From Halioglobus sp. (GTDB lineage: Bacteria > Pseudomonadota > Gammaproteobacteria > Pseudomonadales > Halieaceae), in assembly GCA_013214285.1 (NCBI GenBank), contig JABSPW010000004.1, positions 1 through 64,000 on the forward strand: a stretch of 64,000 nt of DNA, written 5' to 3'. The notes below the pieces were generated by a model. That model made no database searches, was not told the DNA's origin, and saw nothing but the letters and a program-made list of their open reading frames with translations. Positions 39,833 through 50,243 of this stretch are shown in pieces. Made by a program: the position numbers and the translations under genes. Positions within the stretch are counted from its first letter, which is position 1; the number at the start of each line of letters is the position of its first letter.

Positions 39833-41050
39833 TCAGCGCAGTCCCATGGCGTACTGCATCAGCCTCTGTTTCAAAGGCAACATCTGGTCCACGGCGCGCA
39901 TGCCCGTGTTGCGTAACCAGCGCAACGGCAGCGACTCCTGTTCGAAGAGTCGCTTAAAGCCGTCCATCGCGGACATCATCAAGAGATTTTCTGCCTTGCG
40001 CTGGCGCTGGTAACGCCGCAGCAACTCAAGCTGGCCAGGCCGCACTCCTTGCCGGGTCCCCCTCAGCACCTCGCGTGCGAGGGCAGCGACATCGAGCAGC
40101 CCCAGGTTGATGCCCTGGCCGGCGAGAGGGTGAATCGTATGGGCAGCATCGCCGACCAGAGCAATCCCCGCTTGCACATAATCCACCGCGTGGCGTTGTC
40201 GCAGCGGAAAGGACAATCGTTGCGAGCTGTCTACTACGTCACCGAGCCGCCATTCAGACGCACGCCCCAATGCGTCGCAGAACGCGGTGTCATCAAATGA
40301 TAGTACCTCATCGGCGCGCTCTTCTTGCATTGACCACACTATGGAGCAGAAGTGCTTGCGCTCCGTCCCCGGCAGTGGCAACAAGGCCAAAGGCCCGCCG
40401 GGCAGGAAACGTTGCCAGGCCGTCGCCTCGTGGGGACGTTCCACTTGCACGGTTGCCACCACCCCACGGTGACCGTAATCCCATTCCCGCGTGCGAAAAT
40501 CCATCATCCCGCGCACAGGAGACAGGGCGCCATCGGCGGCAACCACGAGGTCAGCCTGCAGGGCGCCCCCGCCGTGCAATGCCAGCGCCATATGTCCGGA
40601 CGACACGCGCGTGATGGATGCAAGAGCGGTCTGGCTGAACACATGGATATCACCGGCAGCACAGGCCCGCTCGATTAGCGCGCCAACGATGGCACGGTTT
40701 TCAACAACAGTTCCCAGCGCCGGGGTATCCACCTCTGACCGGTCAAATTCAATCTGACCAGTGCCCTCCGCATCCCAAACGGTCATATGGTGGTAGTTAC
40801 AACTGCGGTATGCGGCTATCGTCTCCCACACACCCAGCTGATCCAGCAAAGCCCTTGAGCGCGGCGCCAGGGCACTGACTCTGGGATCAAAGTGCCGAAC
40901 AGACCACTGTGTGGGCAAGGCCGGCTGTTGGACCTCCCGAGCCTCAACCAGGGCAATAGAGAGACCCTCACCCGTCAGCGCCAACGCCAGCGCGCCACCA
41001 GCGATACCCGCACCGATAATCGCGACATCAAATGCCAGCGAGTCAGCCAC
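39833..41050 (-). CDS. UbiH/UbiF/VisC family FAD-dependent ubiquinone hydroxylase
   Basis: FDVAIIGAGIAGGALALAL, GIALVGDAAHTIHPLAGQGINLGLLDVAAL; start uncertain (GTG near 41050 or upstream). Confidence 0.9.
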   Translation of the reverse strand: MADSLAFDVAIIGAGIAGGALALALTGEGLSIALVEAREVQQPALPTQWSVRHFDPRVSALAPRSRALLDQLGVWETIAAYRSCNYHHMTVWDAEGTGQIEFDRSEVDTPALGTVVENRAIVGALIERACAAGDIHVFSQTALASITRVSSGHMALALHGGGALQADLVVAADGALSPVRGMMDFRTREWDYGHRGVVATVQVERPHEATAWQRFLPGGPLALLPLPGTERKHFCSIVWSMQEERADEVLSFDDTAFCDALGRASEWRLGDVVDSSQRLSFPLRQRHAVDYVQAGIALVGDAAHTIHPLAGQGINLGLLDVAALAREVLRGTRQGVRPGQLELLRRYQRQRKAENLLMMSAMDGFKRLFEQESLPLRWLRNTGMRAVDQMLPLKQRLMQYAMGLR

Positions 41051-42290
41051 CTGTGTGCCCACGCTGTGCCAGCCCTGCAGCGCGGCGCACAAACTCCCGT
41101 TTCACCCCTGGCAGGATGTCCAGCCCCGCCAGGGCAAGATCGCGACCCATACCCAAAACCAAGTCCCGCTGCATGAAGAGCGACGGAACAACATCGCTAA
41201 ACTGTATCGCCCTGTCCTGATCAGCGCGCTGCCTGCACTGATAACGCTGCAAAGTAGACAGGTCACCCAACGAACAACCATTGGCGATGCCTTCTGCAAG
41301 GACACGCCCTAGTTCGGCTACATCGCGCAGCGCGAGATTAAAACCCTGCCCAGCCACGGGATGTAAGGCATGGGCTGCATTACCCATCACAACAACACCC
41401 TGTCGCACCTGCTCATACGAACGCAATAAGGCGAGAGGGTATTGCTGTCGTGCACCCACCTGCAGCAAGCGTCCTAAGCGGTAACCGAAGCGGGCCTGCA
41501 ACTCATGCAGGAACACCTGTTTAGAGCAATCCACCAACTGTAACGCTCGCGAAGGCGGCAGCGTCCATACCAGTGCACTGCGGTGTTCATCGCTGTCCGT
41601 CGGTAACAAAGGCAACAGCGCTAACGGGCCCTCATCGGTAAAACGTTCAAAGGCACACCCCTGATGCGGTTTGGCGGAGGTCACGTTCGCTACCAGTGCA
41701 TGTTGGTCATAGTGTTTTTCCCTGACAGACACCCCTAACTGCGCCCGCAGTGCTGAGTTTGCACCGTCGGCCACCAGTAGCAGAGTGGTAGTCAGTTGAC
41801 CTACCCCACCCTCCAGGCCAAGCTTGACTCCGGCCTGCCCGACCGCGACATCCGTGACTTTGGCGGGGCTCATCATTTCAATCCGATCACTACGATACAG
41901 CCCCTGTATCAGGGATTGGCCCAACCACGCGTTCTCAACCACATAACCCAGTGCCGGCCATGCATAGTCTTGCGCGCGCATCAGTGAACTGCCAAAGCGC
42001 CCGCGACTGGACACATGGATACTCTCGATAGGACACAGCCACTCGGATACCCCTTCCCAGAGGCCCATTCCCTCATAAATCAGCTGTGAGCTATAACTCA
42101 GCGCAGTGGATCGGGCATCAAAGGACGGGTGATAATCCGGCGCGCGGTTTACCGCTGGCCTGGGAAACTCAATCCCTTCCACCAACAGAATGGTGGTGTC
42201 AACTGGCAACCGCGTATCCAGCTGCAGGGCCAGACTGGCACCAACCATGCCACCACCAGCGATAACAATGTCGAAGTGCGTTGACATCAC
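41043..42290 (-). CDS. ubiH: 2-octaprenyl-6-methoxyphenol hydroxylase-like FAD monooxygenase
   Basis: FDIVIAGGGMVGASLALQL, GVVVMGNAAHALHPVAGQGFNLALRDVAELG. Confidence 0.88.
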   Translation of the reverse strand: MMSTHFDIVIAGGGMVGASLALQLDTRLPVDTTILLVEGIEFPRPAVNRAPDYHPSFDARSTALSYSSQLIYEGMGLWEGVSEWLCPIESIHVSSRGRFGSSLMRAQDYAWPALGYVVENAWLGQSLIQGLYRSDRIEMMSPAKVTDVAVGQAGVKLGLEGGVGQLTTTLLLVADGANSALRAQLGVSVREKHYDQHALVANVTSAKPHQGCAFERFTDEGPLALLPLLPTDSDEHRSALVWTLPPSRALQLVDCSKQVFLHELQARFGYRLGRLLQVGARQQYPLALLRSYEQVRQGVVVMGNAAHALHPVAGQGFNLALRDVAELGRVLAEGIANGCSLGDLSTLQRYQCRQRADQDRAIQFSDVVPSLFMQRDLVLGMGRDLALAGLDILPGVKREFVRRAAGLAQRGHTGG

Positions 42291-43604
42291 TCAGGCTGCC
42301 ATCAGCGCCTCAATCTCCTCTATAGTCTTTGGCGCCCCCGACGACATGATCTCGCTACCAGTGTCAGTAACGATCACATCATCCTCGATCCGAATGCCGA
42401 TGCCGCGCCATTTTTTTGCAACTCGGGTATTGCCAACGGGAACATACAATCCTGGTTCCACAGTCATGACCATGCCAGGCTCCAGCACACGCCATTGCTC
42501 TGCTACGCGGTAGTCTCCAACATCGTGCACATCGAGGCCCAACCAGTGACCGACGCGGTGCATATAGAATTCACGGTAAGCCTTGCGCTTAATCAGACTG
42601 GAAACTCGGCCACGCAGCAAGCCGAGCTCCACTAAACCCTCGGTCAGCGCAGTGACGCTGGCATCATGGGGCTGATTCCAATGATTGCCCGGTTTCACCT
42701 GATCGATTGCCGCCTGCTGCATGTTCAGGACCAATTCATAAAGTACGCGCTGCTCTTTGCTAAACCGTCCATTCACCGGAAAGGTGCGGGTTACGTCCGA
42801 CGCGTAATACTCCAGCTCGCAGCCCGCATCGATCAATACCAGTTCCCCATCCCTTAACTTGTCACCGTTGTCAGTGTAGTGCATGACACAGGCATTAGCG
42901 CCACTGCCGACAATACTGGGATAGGCAGGAAAGCGCGCACCTCTCTGTGCAAATTCATATTGCAATTCGGCCTCGAGTTGGTATTCGTACATGCCCGATT
43001 TGCACCGCTGCATCGCTCGGCAATGGCCTCGCGCGGAGATATCCGCCGCCTTGCGCATCAGACGCAACTCCGCCGCACTCTTATACAAACGCAATTCGTG
43101 CAACATATGATCAAGGTCGGTAAATTCTCCAGGGGGCACGGCGCCAGACGCTTCCTGGCTACGAATCTGGTTTACCCAGCCCATAATCTGGCGGTCAAAT
43201 TCTGTGCGGCGGCCTAGGGAGTAGTAAACACGATCCCGACCCTCCAACAATCCCGGGAGAATTTCATCAATATCGCTAACGGGAAAGGCATCATCCGCTC
43301 GATACAGTTCGCACATGCCCTCCGGCCCCGCGCGATTACCGTGCCAGAGTTCCTGTCCACTGTCGCGCTCGCGACAAAACACAACAAACTGGCCATGCCG
43401 GCGGCCAGGTATAAGAACCAGCACCGCGTCGGGCTCAGTAATGCCAGACAGGTAGTAGAAGTCACTGTCCTGACGAAAGTGGTAGGTCGTGTCCCTGCTC
43501 CTTAGTTGCTCACTGGCAGAGGGAACAATGGCGATACTATTCGGCTCCATAAGGGCCATGAGATGTTTACGCCGACGGTTGTATTCGGCCATGCTGATAA
43601 TCAT
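42291..43604 (-). CDS. pepP: Xaa-Pro aminopeptidase
   Basis: M24 motifs VLIDAGCELEYYASDVTRTFPVNGRF, HRVGHWLGLDVHDVG, MTVEPGLYVP. Confidence 0.95.
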   Translation of the reverse strand: MIISMAEYNRRRKHLMALMEPNSIAIVPSASEQLRSRDTTYHFRQDSDFYYLSGITEPDAVLVLIPGRRHGQFVVFCRERDSGQELWHGNRAGPEGMCELYRADDAFPVSDIDEILPGLLEGRDRVYYSLGRRTEFDRQIMGWVNQIRSQEASGAVPPGEFTDLDHMLHELRLYKSAAELRLMRKAADISARGHCRAMQRCKSGMYEYQLEAELQYEFAQRGARFPAYPSIVGSGANACVMHYTDNGDKLRDGELVLIDAGCELEYYASDVTRTFPVNGRFSKEQRVLYELVLNMQQAAIDQVKPGNHWNQPHDASVTALTEGLVELGLLRGRVSSLIKRKAYREFYMHRVGHWLGLDVHDVGDYRVAEQWRVLEPGMVMTVEPGLYVPVGNTRVAKKWRGIGIRIEDDVIVTDTGSEIMSSGAPKTIEEIEALMAA

Positions 43605-43634
43605 ATTGTCACTCGCTGCTGTTCTACTCCCTTA

Positions 43635-44240
43635 CTACTGCAAGGATTTATGATCGCCCAAGCCATCCTCCCCATCTGCGTCCCCATCAGAATCATCCAG
43701 GAAAATGTTTATGACGGCGACGCGCAGGTACTCTACCAATTCAGCATAATGCCCTTCCGCATCATCTGCGCCTTCATCCTCGCCGACCTCTACCTGGGCA
43801 AATGCGGCGATATCGCGAAGCGCCTCGTTGCTGGGCGGCGACAGTGTCGACCCTCCCTTTTCGTCACTGGCAGCTTCGAAGGCAAACCCTGACAGGAATC
43901 CGTTGCACCAATCACTGAGGGCCTCGACACGCTGAGCCAGTTCGACATCATCGCTTGGCAGCAACGGGGTAAACCGGAAGTCATCATCGCGCAAGGCTGC
44001 GCCCACTAGGGTATACATTTGCACGACACAGTCAGCAAGTTCACCGTGAGCGTGCAAACCCAGAACATCCGCCAGAGCATCCAGTCCATACTCCGGCTCA
44101 ACGTTAGCGCCGCCGCTCTGCAATCCACACAGGCAACCCTCTATTTGGGACGGTGATACCAGCCCACCCTGCTCTAGCAAGTGGTTGGCGATCTCATCAA
44201 AATTTAGGGCCGGAATCTCGTCCAATGCCTCATCGTACAT
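43635..44240 (-). CDS. UPF0149 (YgfB) family protein
   Basis: SPSQIEGCLCGLQ and ALSDWCNGFLSGFAF motifs; position upstream of pepP. Confidence 0.88.
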   Translation of the reverse strand: MYDEALDEIPALNFDEIANHLLEQGGLVSPSQIEGCLCGLQSGGANVEPEYGLDALADVLGLHAHGELADCVVQMYTLVGAALRDDDFRFTPLLPSDDVELAQRVEALSDWCNGFLSGFAFEAASDEKGGSTLSPPSNEALRDIAAFAQVEVGEDEGADDAEGHYAELVEYLRVAVINIFLDDSDGDADGEDGLGDHKSLQ

Positions 44241-44404
44241 CGAAGTGCTCTCCTTCCGGGAGGCCGCGCCCCGACGCGGCTGAAGTAAACGCGAATTGTA
44301 CTGTAAGAAACTGGCAGGCTATTGATATGTATGCATTTTGCTCCGTTGACCTCAATGCAATCGGCCTCTATAGTAGGCCATCGAAAAGAACTATCCAAGT
44401 AACC

Positions 44405-44605
44405 ATGGCCACCAACCCTATCAAGGAACTGGAAAAAAAAATCGATGAGTTGATCTTGCTGTGCAAAGAGCTCAACATGGAAAATGGTGCGCTGAAAGCC
44501 GAGATAGCAGGCTGGCAGGACGAGCGTAAGGATCTCATAGACAAAAATGAGCTAGCGCGATCCAAGGTAGAGGCTATGATCGATCGCCTGCGTTCAATGG
44601 AGTGA
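44405..44605 (+). CDS. TIGR02449/ZapB-like short coiled-coil protein
   Basis: 66-aa coiled coil ELEKKIDELILLCKELNMENGALKAEIAGWQDERKDLIDKNELARSKVEAMIDRLRSME; ends in ATGA-type overlap region with zapA. Confidence 0.8.
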   Translation: MATNPIKELEKKIDELILLCKELNMENGALKAEIAGWQDERKDLIDKNELARSKVEAMIDRLRSME

Positions 44606-44610
44606 CAAGT

Positions 44611-44922
44611 ATGAGCGCCTCTAATACCGTGACTGTGAAAATTCTCGACAAAGATTACCAGGTTGCCTGCCCAGAAGAACAAGAAGCGCAGCTGCAAACA
44701 TCTGCCAAGTACCTCGATAAGCAGATGCGGGTCATTCGTGACTCTGGCAAGGTGATAGGACTGGAACGCATTGCCGTGATGGCTGCTTTGAACATTGGCT
44801 ATGAATTGTTGCAAGCCTCCGATAGCGCTGCAGCCGCACAACCTAACGGCGATTCAGTCAAACGCATCAACGGTAAACTCGACGCCGCCCTGCACGACCT
44901 GCGACAACTTGAAATCGGCTAA
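44611..44922 (+). CDS. zapA: Cell division protein ZapA
   Basis: VTVKILDKDYQVACPEEQEAQLQTSAKYLDKQMRVIRDSGKVIGLERIAVMAALNIGYEL. Confidence 0.93.
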   Translation: MSASNTVTVKILDKDYQVACPEEQEAQLQTSAKYLDKQMRVIRDSGKVIGLERIAVMAALNIGYELLQASDSAAAAQPNGDSVKRINGKLDAALHDLRQLEIG

Positions 44923-44987
44923 TAGTCGACGGCCCTCATCACATCGTATCCTTCTTTTCAACGTCGTCCCACACGCGTTATTTGGGC

Positions 44988-44993
44988 TATACT
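44988..44993 (+). promoter_or_regulatory. Candidate -10 element of 6S RNA promoter
   Basis: TATACT located about 6 nt before predicted 6S RNA 5' end. Confidence 0.5.
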
Positions 44994-44998
44994 TGAAC

Positions 44999-45180
44999 CG
45001 GGTCCCTGGTGTATTCGCCAGACTTACAGCTCCTGAGCCGATATTGTGTACCCGGGGGCTTCTCGTATCTGTAGGTGTGCATGTCCGGCAGTGGCCGGAA
45101 AGCCTGATACAGGTCAGAGGCCGCCACCTTGAGCCATCGGGTTCAAGGGCAGTTTTGTCAGCGGTACGCCGGGAACCCCT
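44999..45180 (+). ncRNA. ssrS: 6S RNA
   Basis: Between zapA and ygfA; conserved CCTGAGCCGATATT and CTTGAGCCATCGGGTTCAAGGGCAG; complementary ends GGGTCCCTGGTGTA / TACGCCGGGAACCCC. Confidence 0.93.
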
Positions 45181-45188
45181 TCCTAATC

Positions 45189-45815
45189 ATGGAAAATACC
45201 CCAACAACAAAAGTCGAATTGCGCAAGTTACTGCGACGCCGCAGAAACAACCTGAGTCCCTCTCAGCAGTGCGCTGCGGCTCAGTCACTGATCGCTTCGG
45301 CGACGCAAGTACCGGGCTCGGCGACGGCGGAAAACATCGCCCTCTACCTCGCCACAGATAATGAAATCGAGACGACACCGCTCGCATCCAGGTTAAGAGC
45401 GCAAAATAGCACTTTGTACCTGCCAGTAATTACTGGCAATGGCACATTATATTTCGCCCGTTGGGATAACTGCGCAGCTCTGGTAGAAAACCGCTACGGC
45501 ATACCTGAACCGCCAACGACGTCTGAACTCCTTGACGCAGCACAGCTGGATATCATTTATTTACCGGTCGTGGGTTGGGATAAATTTGGCACCAGACTAG
45601 GCATGGGCGGGGGCTTTTATGATCGTAGCTTGGCCAACAATCAGGCGACCCGGAAAGTGGGGCTGGCACACGAATGCCAGTACATTGAGGCGCTGCCCAG
45701 GGACAGCTGGGATGTCAGCCTCGACTACATTGCAACGGGCACGGCCCTTTACCGCAACAAGGGACAAGGGCAAGAGTTGGACATACTATTCAGTGAAGAT
45801 AACACCGGCCTGTAA
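45189..45815 (+). CDS. ygfA: 5-formyltetrahydrofolate cyclo-ligase
   Basis: LRKLLRRRRNNLSP, IIYLPVVGWDKFGTRLGMGGGFYDRSL; located directly after 6S RNA. Confidence 0.93.
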   Translation: MENTPTTKVELRKLLRRRRNNLSPSQQCAAAQSLIASATQVPGSATAENIALYLATDNEIETTPLASRLRAQNSTLYLPVITGNGTLYFARWDNCAALVENRYGIPEPPTTSELLDAAQLDIIYLPVVGWDKFGTRLGMGGGFYDRSLANNQATRKVGLAHECQYIEALPRDSWDVSLDYIATGTALYRNKGQGQELDILFSEDNTGL

Positions 45816-46109
45816 CTCGGAGGCCGGATCTGCGACGGAATGGTTGGCCGCCAGCGGCAGCAGTAAGGTTAGCAACAAGCCCACCGCAAACGAGGCCGCC
45901 AAAAGGAGCACTACATCAGGTCTACCATTCACTACGTTGTCCCACTGCTAATCGCACCCCACGCGTAGATATGGGGCGACCCTGTCAATGCGCACGCTTC
46001 GTCGTTGCTTGCTTAATTTTTCTTAGACTGAGAATACTATCCCAGCTTTCATAAAAATAAAACCCCTCGACCAGCCTTGGTAGATCCTTACAGCACTTCG
46101 CGGGTCTGC

Positions 46110-47630
46110 CTAACCGCCAAGGTAGAGCTGGTAGGCCGGGTTGCCCGTTTCATCAGAGTAGGGAAAACCGATCCGATCCAAAACGCGCTGCAGTTGCCGC
46201 CGCTCTGACATCGGCACCTGGATGCCAACAAAAATGCGGCCATAAGCCGCGCCGTGATTGCGATAATGAAACATCGAAATGTTCCAACGCTGGCCCAGTC
46301 CGGAGAGGAATTTAGATAAAGCGCCAGGGCGCTCAGGGAATTCAATGCGATAAACTCGCTCGTCTATCAATTCGACCGGAGCGTGGCCACCAACCATGTG
46401 ACGCACATGCAGCTTGGCGACTTCATTGTCCGTCATGTCCACCGTTGCGTAGCCTTTTTTTTGCAGCTCGAAGAGCAAACTCGCCAAGTCATCACCCCCA
46501 GGTGTAACAGATAGGCCTACGAATACCTGCGCCGGGCTCGCACCGCTATACCGGTAGTTAAACTCCGTGATATTGCGCTTACCCAGTACACGACAGAAGC
46601 GCTTAAAGCTGCCCGGTTGTTCTGGAATAGCAACGCTGAGAACCGCCTCTCGGTGTTCGCCGATCTCAGAACGCTCAGAAATATAGCGTAGGCGATCGAA
46701 GTTAGTGTTCGCTCCGCTAACAATAGCCAGCAGAGTCTCGTCGTACGCGCCATGATCTTCGACGTACTTCTTTAGGCCCGCCAGCGCAAGAGCGCCGGCG
46801 GGCTCTGCAATACTGCGCGTATCCTCGAAAATATCCTTGATAGCAGCACACATCTCATCAGTGGAAACCGTGATAACGTCAGATACCGTGCGACGGATGA
46901 TGCGAAAGGGCTCCTTACCGACCTGGGCCACAGCACAACCGTCGGCGAATAAGCCTACTTCCGACAGTGTCTCCCTTCGCCCCTTCCGCATAGCCAACTG
47001 CAGACAGGCCGCATCTTCCGGCTCCACGCCGATAATCCGCGTCTCCGGCCAAACGTAGTTGATATAGGCGGCAACTCCGGCAAGCAGTCCACCGCCGCCA
47101 ACAGGCACAAACAACGCGTCCAGTGGAGACTGATGCTGTCGAACAATTTCCATACCCACGGTGCCTTGTCCGGCGATTACATCCGGGTCATCGAAGGGAT
47201 GAACATACGTTTGGCCCTTGTCTGCGGCGACCGCCCTGGCGTGAGTTGCGGCGTCATCATACGAGTCACCATGCAGAACTACACGCGCGCCCAAACTGCG
47301 TACCGCATCTACCTTTATTTGCGGGGTGGTCCTCGGCATGAAAATGGTCGCTTTGGCATCCAGCGCACGAGCCGCCATCGCTACACCCTGTGCATGATTA
47401 CCCGCCGAAGCGGTGATCACTCCGGCATCGAGCTGCTTGCTGCTCATACGACTCATTTTACAGTAAGCACCGCGCAGCTTGAATGAGAAAACCGGTTGCA
47501 GGTCCTCGCGTTTTAGCCAGACCCGGTTACCCAGACGGCGCGACAGTAGACTGGCCTTGTGAATAGGCGTTTCCCGCGCAACGTCATAGACGCGCGCATC
47601 GAGAATGCTTTTGATATACGACTCGGGCAT
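46110..47630 (-). CDS. ilvA: Threonine ammonia-lyase, biosynthetic
   Basis: VWLKREDLQPVFSFKLRGAYCKM, ITASAGNHAQGVAMAA, VGGGGLLAGVAAYI, two C-terminal ACT-like domains. Confidence 0.96.
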   Translation of the reverse strand: MPESYIKSILDARVYDVARETPIHKASLLSRRLGNRVWLKREDLQPVFSFKLRGAYCKMSRMSSKQLDAGVITASAGNHAQGVAMAARALDAKATIFMPRTTPQIKVDAVRSLGARVVLHGDSYDDAATHARAVAADKGQTYVHPFDDPDVIAGQGTVGMEIVRQHQSPLDALFVPVGGGGLLAGVAAYINYVWPETRIIGVEPEDAACLQLAMRKGRRETLSEVGLFADGCAVAQVGKEPFRIIRRTVSDVITVSTDEMCAAIKDIFEDTRSIAEPAGALALAGLKKYVEDHGAYDETLLAIVSGANTNFDRLRYISERSEIGEHREAVLSVAIPEQPGSFKRFCRVLGKRNITEFNYRYSGASPAQVFVGLSVTPGGDDLASLLFELQKKGYATVDMTDNEVAKLHVRHMVGGHAPVELIDERVYRIEFPERPGALSKFLSGLGQRWNISMFHYRNHGAAYGRIFVGIQVPMSERRQLQRVLDRIGFPYSDETGNPAYQLYLGG

Positions 47631-47813
47631 GTACCGGGCCTCTGGTCGGTATTCCAACTATCCATCATAGATGAGCATGCAGTGATTTCCAGCCATGGCA
47701 TTCGCGGCTTTTCTATCAGCCCCGCAGCACCATACCCTATACTGGAGTGAACACGATAAATTTGATCGATACAGCAGATAACAGCAGCCGACTTGATTGA
47801 GGGGGTGCACGAT

Positions 47814-48488
47814 ATGACACAGGACGAATTGAAACAGGCCGCAGCAGCAGCGGCACTTGATTACGTTCAGCCAAAGTTGGACAACAATACCGTGCTAGGC
47901 ATTGGCACCGGCTCCACTGCAGAACTGTTTATAGAGGCGCTTGCACGAATCAAGGGTCAGCTCAACGCGACAGTTGCCAGTTCCGAAGCGTCAGCGAGGC
48001 GGCTGAAGAGCCATGGTATCCCTGTCTACGAGTTAAACACTGTCAATTGCGTGGATTTTTATGTGGACGGAGCAGACGAAAGCAATCGCGCCCTGCAGTT
48101 AATTAAGGGAGGCGGTGCAGCCTTGACGCGGGAGAAAATTTTGACGGCAGTGGCGGAAGAATTCATCTGTATCGCGGATGAAAGTAAGCTGGTTCACACT
48201 CTGGGCAACTTTCCACTGCCCGTAGAGGTGATTCCCATGGCACGCAGTTACGTGGCACGAGAGCTAGTCAAACTGGGCGGGGATCCGGTCTACCGTGAGA
48301 CAGTCATTACAGACAACGGCAATGTCATTCTCGATGTGCACAACTTCCCAATTCCCCAACCACTGGCAATGGAGAAGCGGATCAACAACATTACCGGCGT
48401 CGTGACCAATGGGCTCTTCGCCCAAAAACCAGCAGACTTGTTGCTACTGGGCACTACCGAAGGAGTGAAAACTCTTCGCACCGAGTGA
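47814..48488 (+). CDS. rpiA: Ribose-5-phosphate isomerase A
   Basis: [45 protein letters not shown]. Confidence 0.96.
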   Translation: MTQDELKQAAAAAALDYVQPKLDNNTVLGIGTGSTAELFIEALARIKGQLNATVASSEASARRLKSHGIPVYELNTVNCVDFYVDGADESNRALQLIKGGGAALTREKILTAVAEEFICIADESKLVHTLGNFPLPVEVIPMARSYVARELVKLGGDPVYRETVITDNGNVILDVHNFPIPQPLAMEKRINNITGVVTNGLFAQKPADLLLLGTTEGVKTLRTE

Positions 48489-48554
48489 GTCGAGTCACGT
48501 ACCGACTGTCGTACTAACGCAGCCTAAAAAGGTTGCTGCGATATAAGCTAGGCA

Positions 48555-49991
48555 TCACGTATCAAAAATCTTGCCCGGATTCATAATACTGTGGGGGTCA
48601 AATGCCTTTTTAATCTGCCGCATAATGTCGATTTCCAGTTCAGATCGACTGAAATGCAGATCATTTTTTTTCACTAGGCCTACCCCATGCTCTGCGGATA
48701 TACTGCCTCCAAAGCGCTGCACAACGGCGAAAATGCTCTGGCTGACTTCCTCGCAGCGCCTGTGAAATGTATCGGCGGGCATGTCTTCTGGCTTCAGGAT
48801 ATTCAGATGCACATTGCCGTCTCCGATATGGCCGAACCAGATAATTTCGAAGCCGGGATAGTGTGCTGTCACCACAGCATCGATCTCCGCCAGAAACTCC
48901 GCGCTGCGGGAGGTCACCGTCGATATATCGTTTTTGTAGGGCGTCCAACGCGCGATCGTCTCGGTGATATCTTCCCGCAGACGCCACAGGGATGCTTTCT
49001 GAGCATCACTCTGGCTGATAACACCCGCCTGTACCCAACCACGGGAAACGCAATCCTCATACAGGCTCAAGGCCACATCTCTTGCGCTACTGTCGCTTAA
49101 CTCAAACTCCAGTAAAGCATAAAATGGCGCAGGCCTTTCGAGGGGACGCTGCCGATCCCCTTGCGCTAGCACCCTGAGCATAGCGGCCTCAGAGAAGAAC
49201 TCGAACGCGGTAAGTGCCATTGTGTCACGACAGGTATCGAACACCTGCGTGATTGACTGGATATCCGGTGTAGCTAATAACATCACCGCCGTTGCAGGCT
49301 GCGCCTCTGCCAGACGCATGGTCGCTTCAACAACAATACCGAGTGTACCCTCTGCACCGATCACCAGGTGTCGCAGGTCATACCCGGTATTGTTCTTAAC
49401 CAGTCCCTTGTTCAAGTCAAGCAGCTCACCTCGACCATCTACCAATTTCACACCTGCTACCCAGTCGCGCGTCATACCGTGGCGAATGACACGGATACCT
49501 CCGGCGTTGGTGGCAATATTGCCACCAATCCGGCTGGAACCGCTGGCGGCGAAATCGACGGGATAGGACAGACCGCGTTGCATAGCGAAAGCCTGCAATT
49601 GCGCGGTCAAAACACCGGCACCGCAGCGCACCGTGCGATCTACCCGATTGAATGCATCAATGGTATCGAGCCTGTCCAACGCGAGTATGAGTTCGCCTTT
49701 TCGCGCGACAGCGCCCCCACTTAGCCCCGTGCGACCACCGGATGGCACAATCGCCACATTCCGAGTCACCGCCAGCTGCACAATCGCCTGCACCTGCGCA
49801 GCGCTGTCAGGCAGCAGTACCGCAGCAGGGTCAGGTGCATACAGGCTTGTCCAATCCGTACCATAATGTTGCAGGGAATTGGCGTCAGTGAGAACTCGCT
49901 CTGATCCGACGATATCTTGCAAGGATGACAGCAACGCGTTATCGATAGCGGACAAGAGGGCGCCTCCTTGACGCGCTAATGCCAGAATCAA
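48555..49991 (-). CDS. FAD-binding oxidase/dehydrogenase (GlcD / D-2-hydroxyacid dehydrogenase-like)
   Basis: IVPSGGRTGLSGGAVARKGELILALDRL, GSSRIGGNIATNAGGIRVIRHGMTRDWVAGVK, GHIGDGNVHLNI, EHGVGLVKK. Confidence 0.93.
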   Translation of the reverse strand: MILALARQGGALLSAIDNALLSSLQDIVGSERVLTDANSLQHYGTDWTSLYAPDPAAVLLPDSAAQVQAIVQLAVTRNVAIVPSGGRTGLSGGAVARKGELILALDRLDTIDAFNRVDRTVRCGAGVLTAQLQAFAMQRGLSYPVDFAASGSSRIGGNIATNAGGIRVIRHGMTRDWVAGVKLVDGRGELLDLNKGLVKNNTGYDLRHLVIGAEGTLGIVVEATMRLAEAQPATAVMLLATPDIQSITQVFDTCRDTMALTAFEFFSEAAMLRVLAQGDRQRPLERPAPFYALLEFELSDSSARDVALSLYEDCVSRGWVQAGVISQSDAQKASLWRLREDITETIARWTPYKNDISTVTSRSAEFLAEIDAVVTAHYPGFEIIWFGHIGDGNVHLNILKPEDMPADTFHRRCEEVSQSIFAVVQRFGGSISAEHGVGLVKKNDLHFSRSELEIDIMRQIKKAFDPHSIMNPGKIFDT

Positions 49992-50243
49992 ACCTCCTCT
50001 AGTGTAGCACGCGAAGGGTCACAACTATCCAAGCGGTATTTTTGCACCCTCTGTGCCATTTTCGCTGCATTTCGCAGATGATAGATTAGCGTCAAGAATT
50101 GGAATGGGTGGGTGAGCCTATGCTGCCGGTCGCAGCAATCAAGGGCCATCATGCGTTACAAAAAAGAAGCGGGCAATGGATCATGCCCCGAGCGGCGCGC
50201 TTCATTAATACACAAACTGCACAGTAGTTATTCAGGGGCGATC

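Noticed and set aside
48519-48545. CGCAGCCTAAAAAGGTTGCTGCG hairpin between rpiA and the FAD oxidase
   Set aside because: Imperfect stem and no poly-T tract; may be a weak terminator but not supportable.
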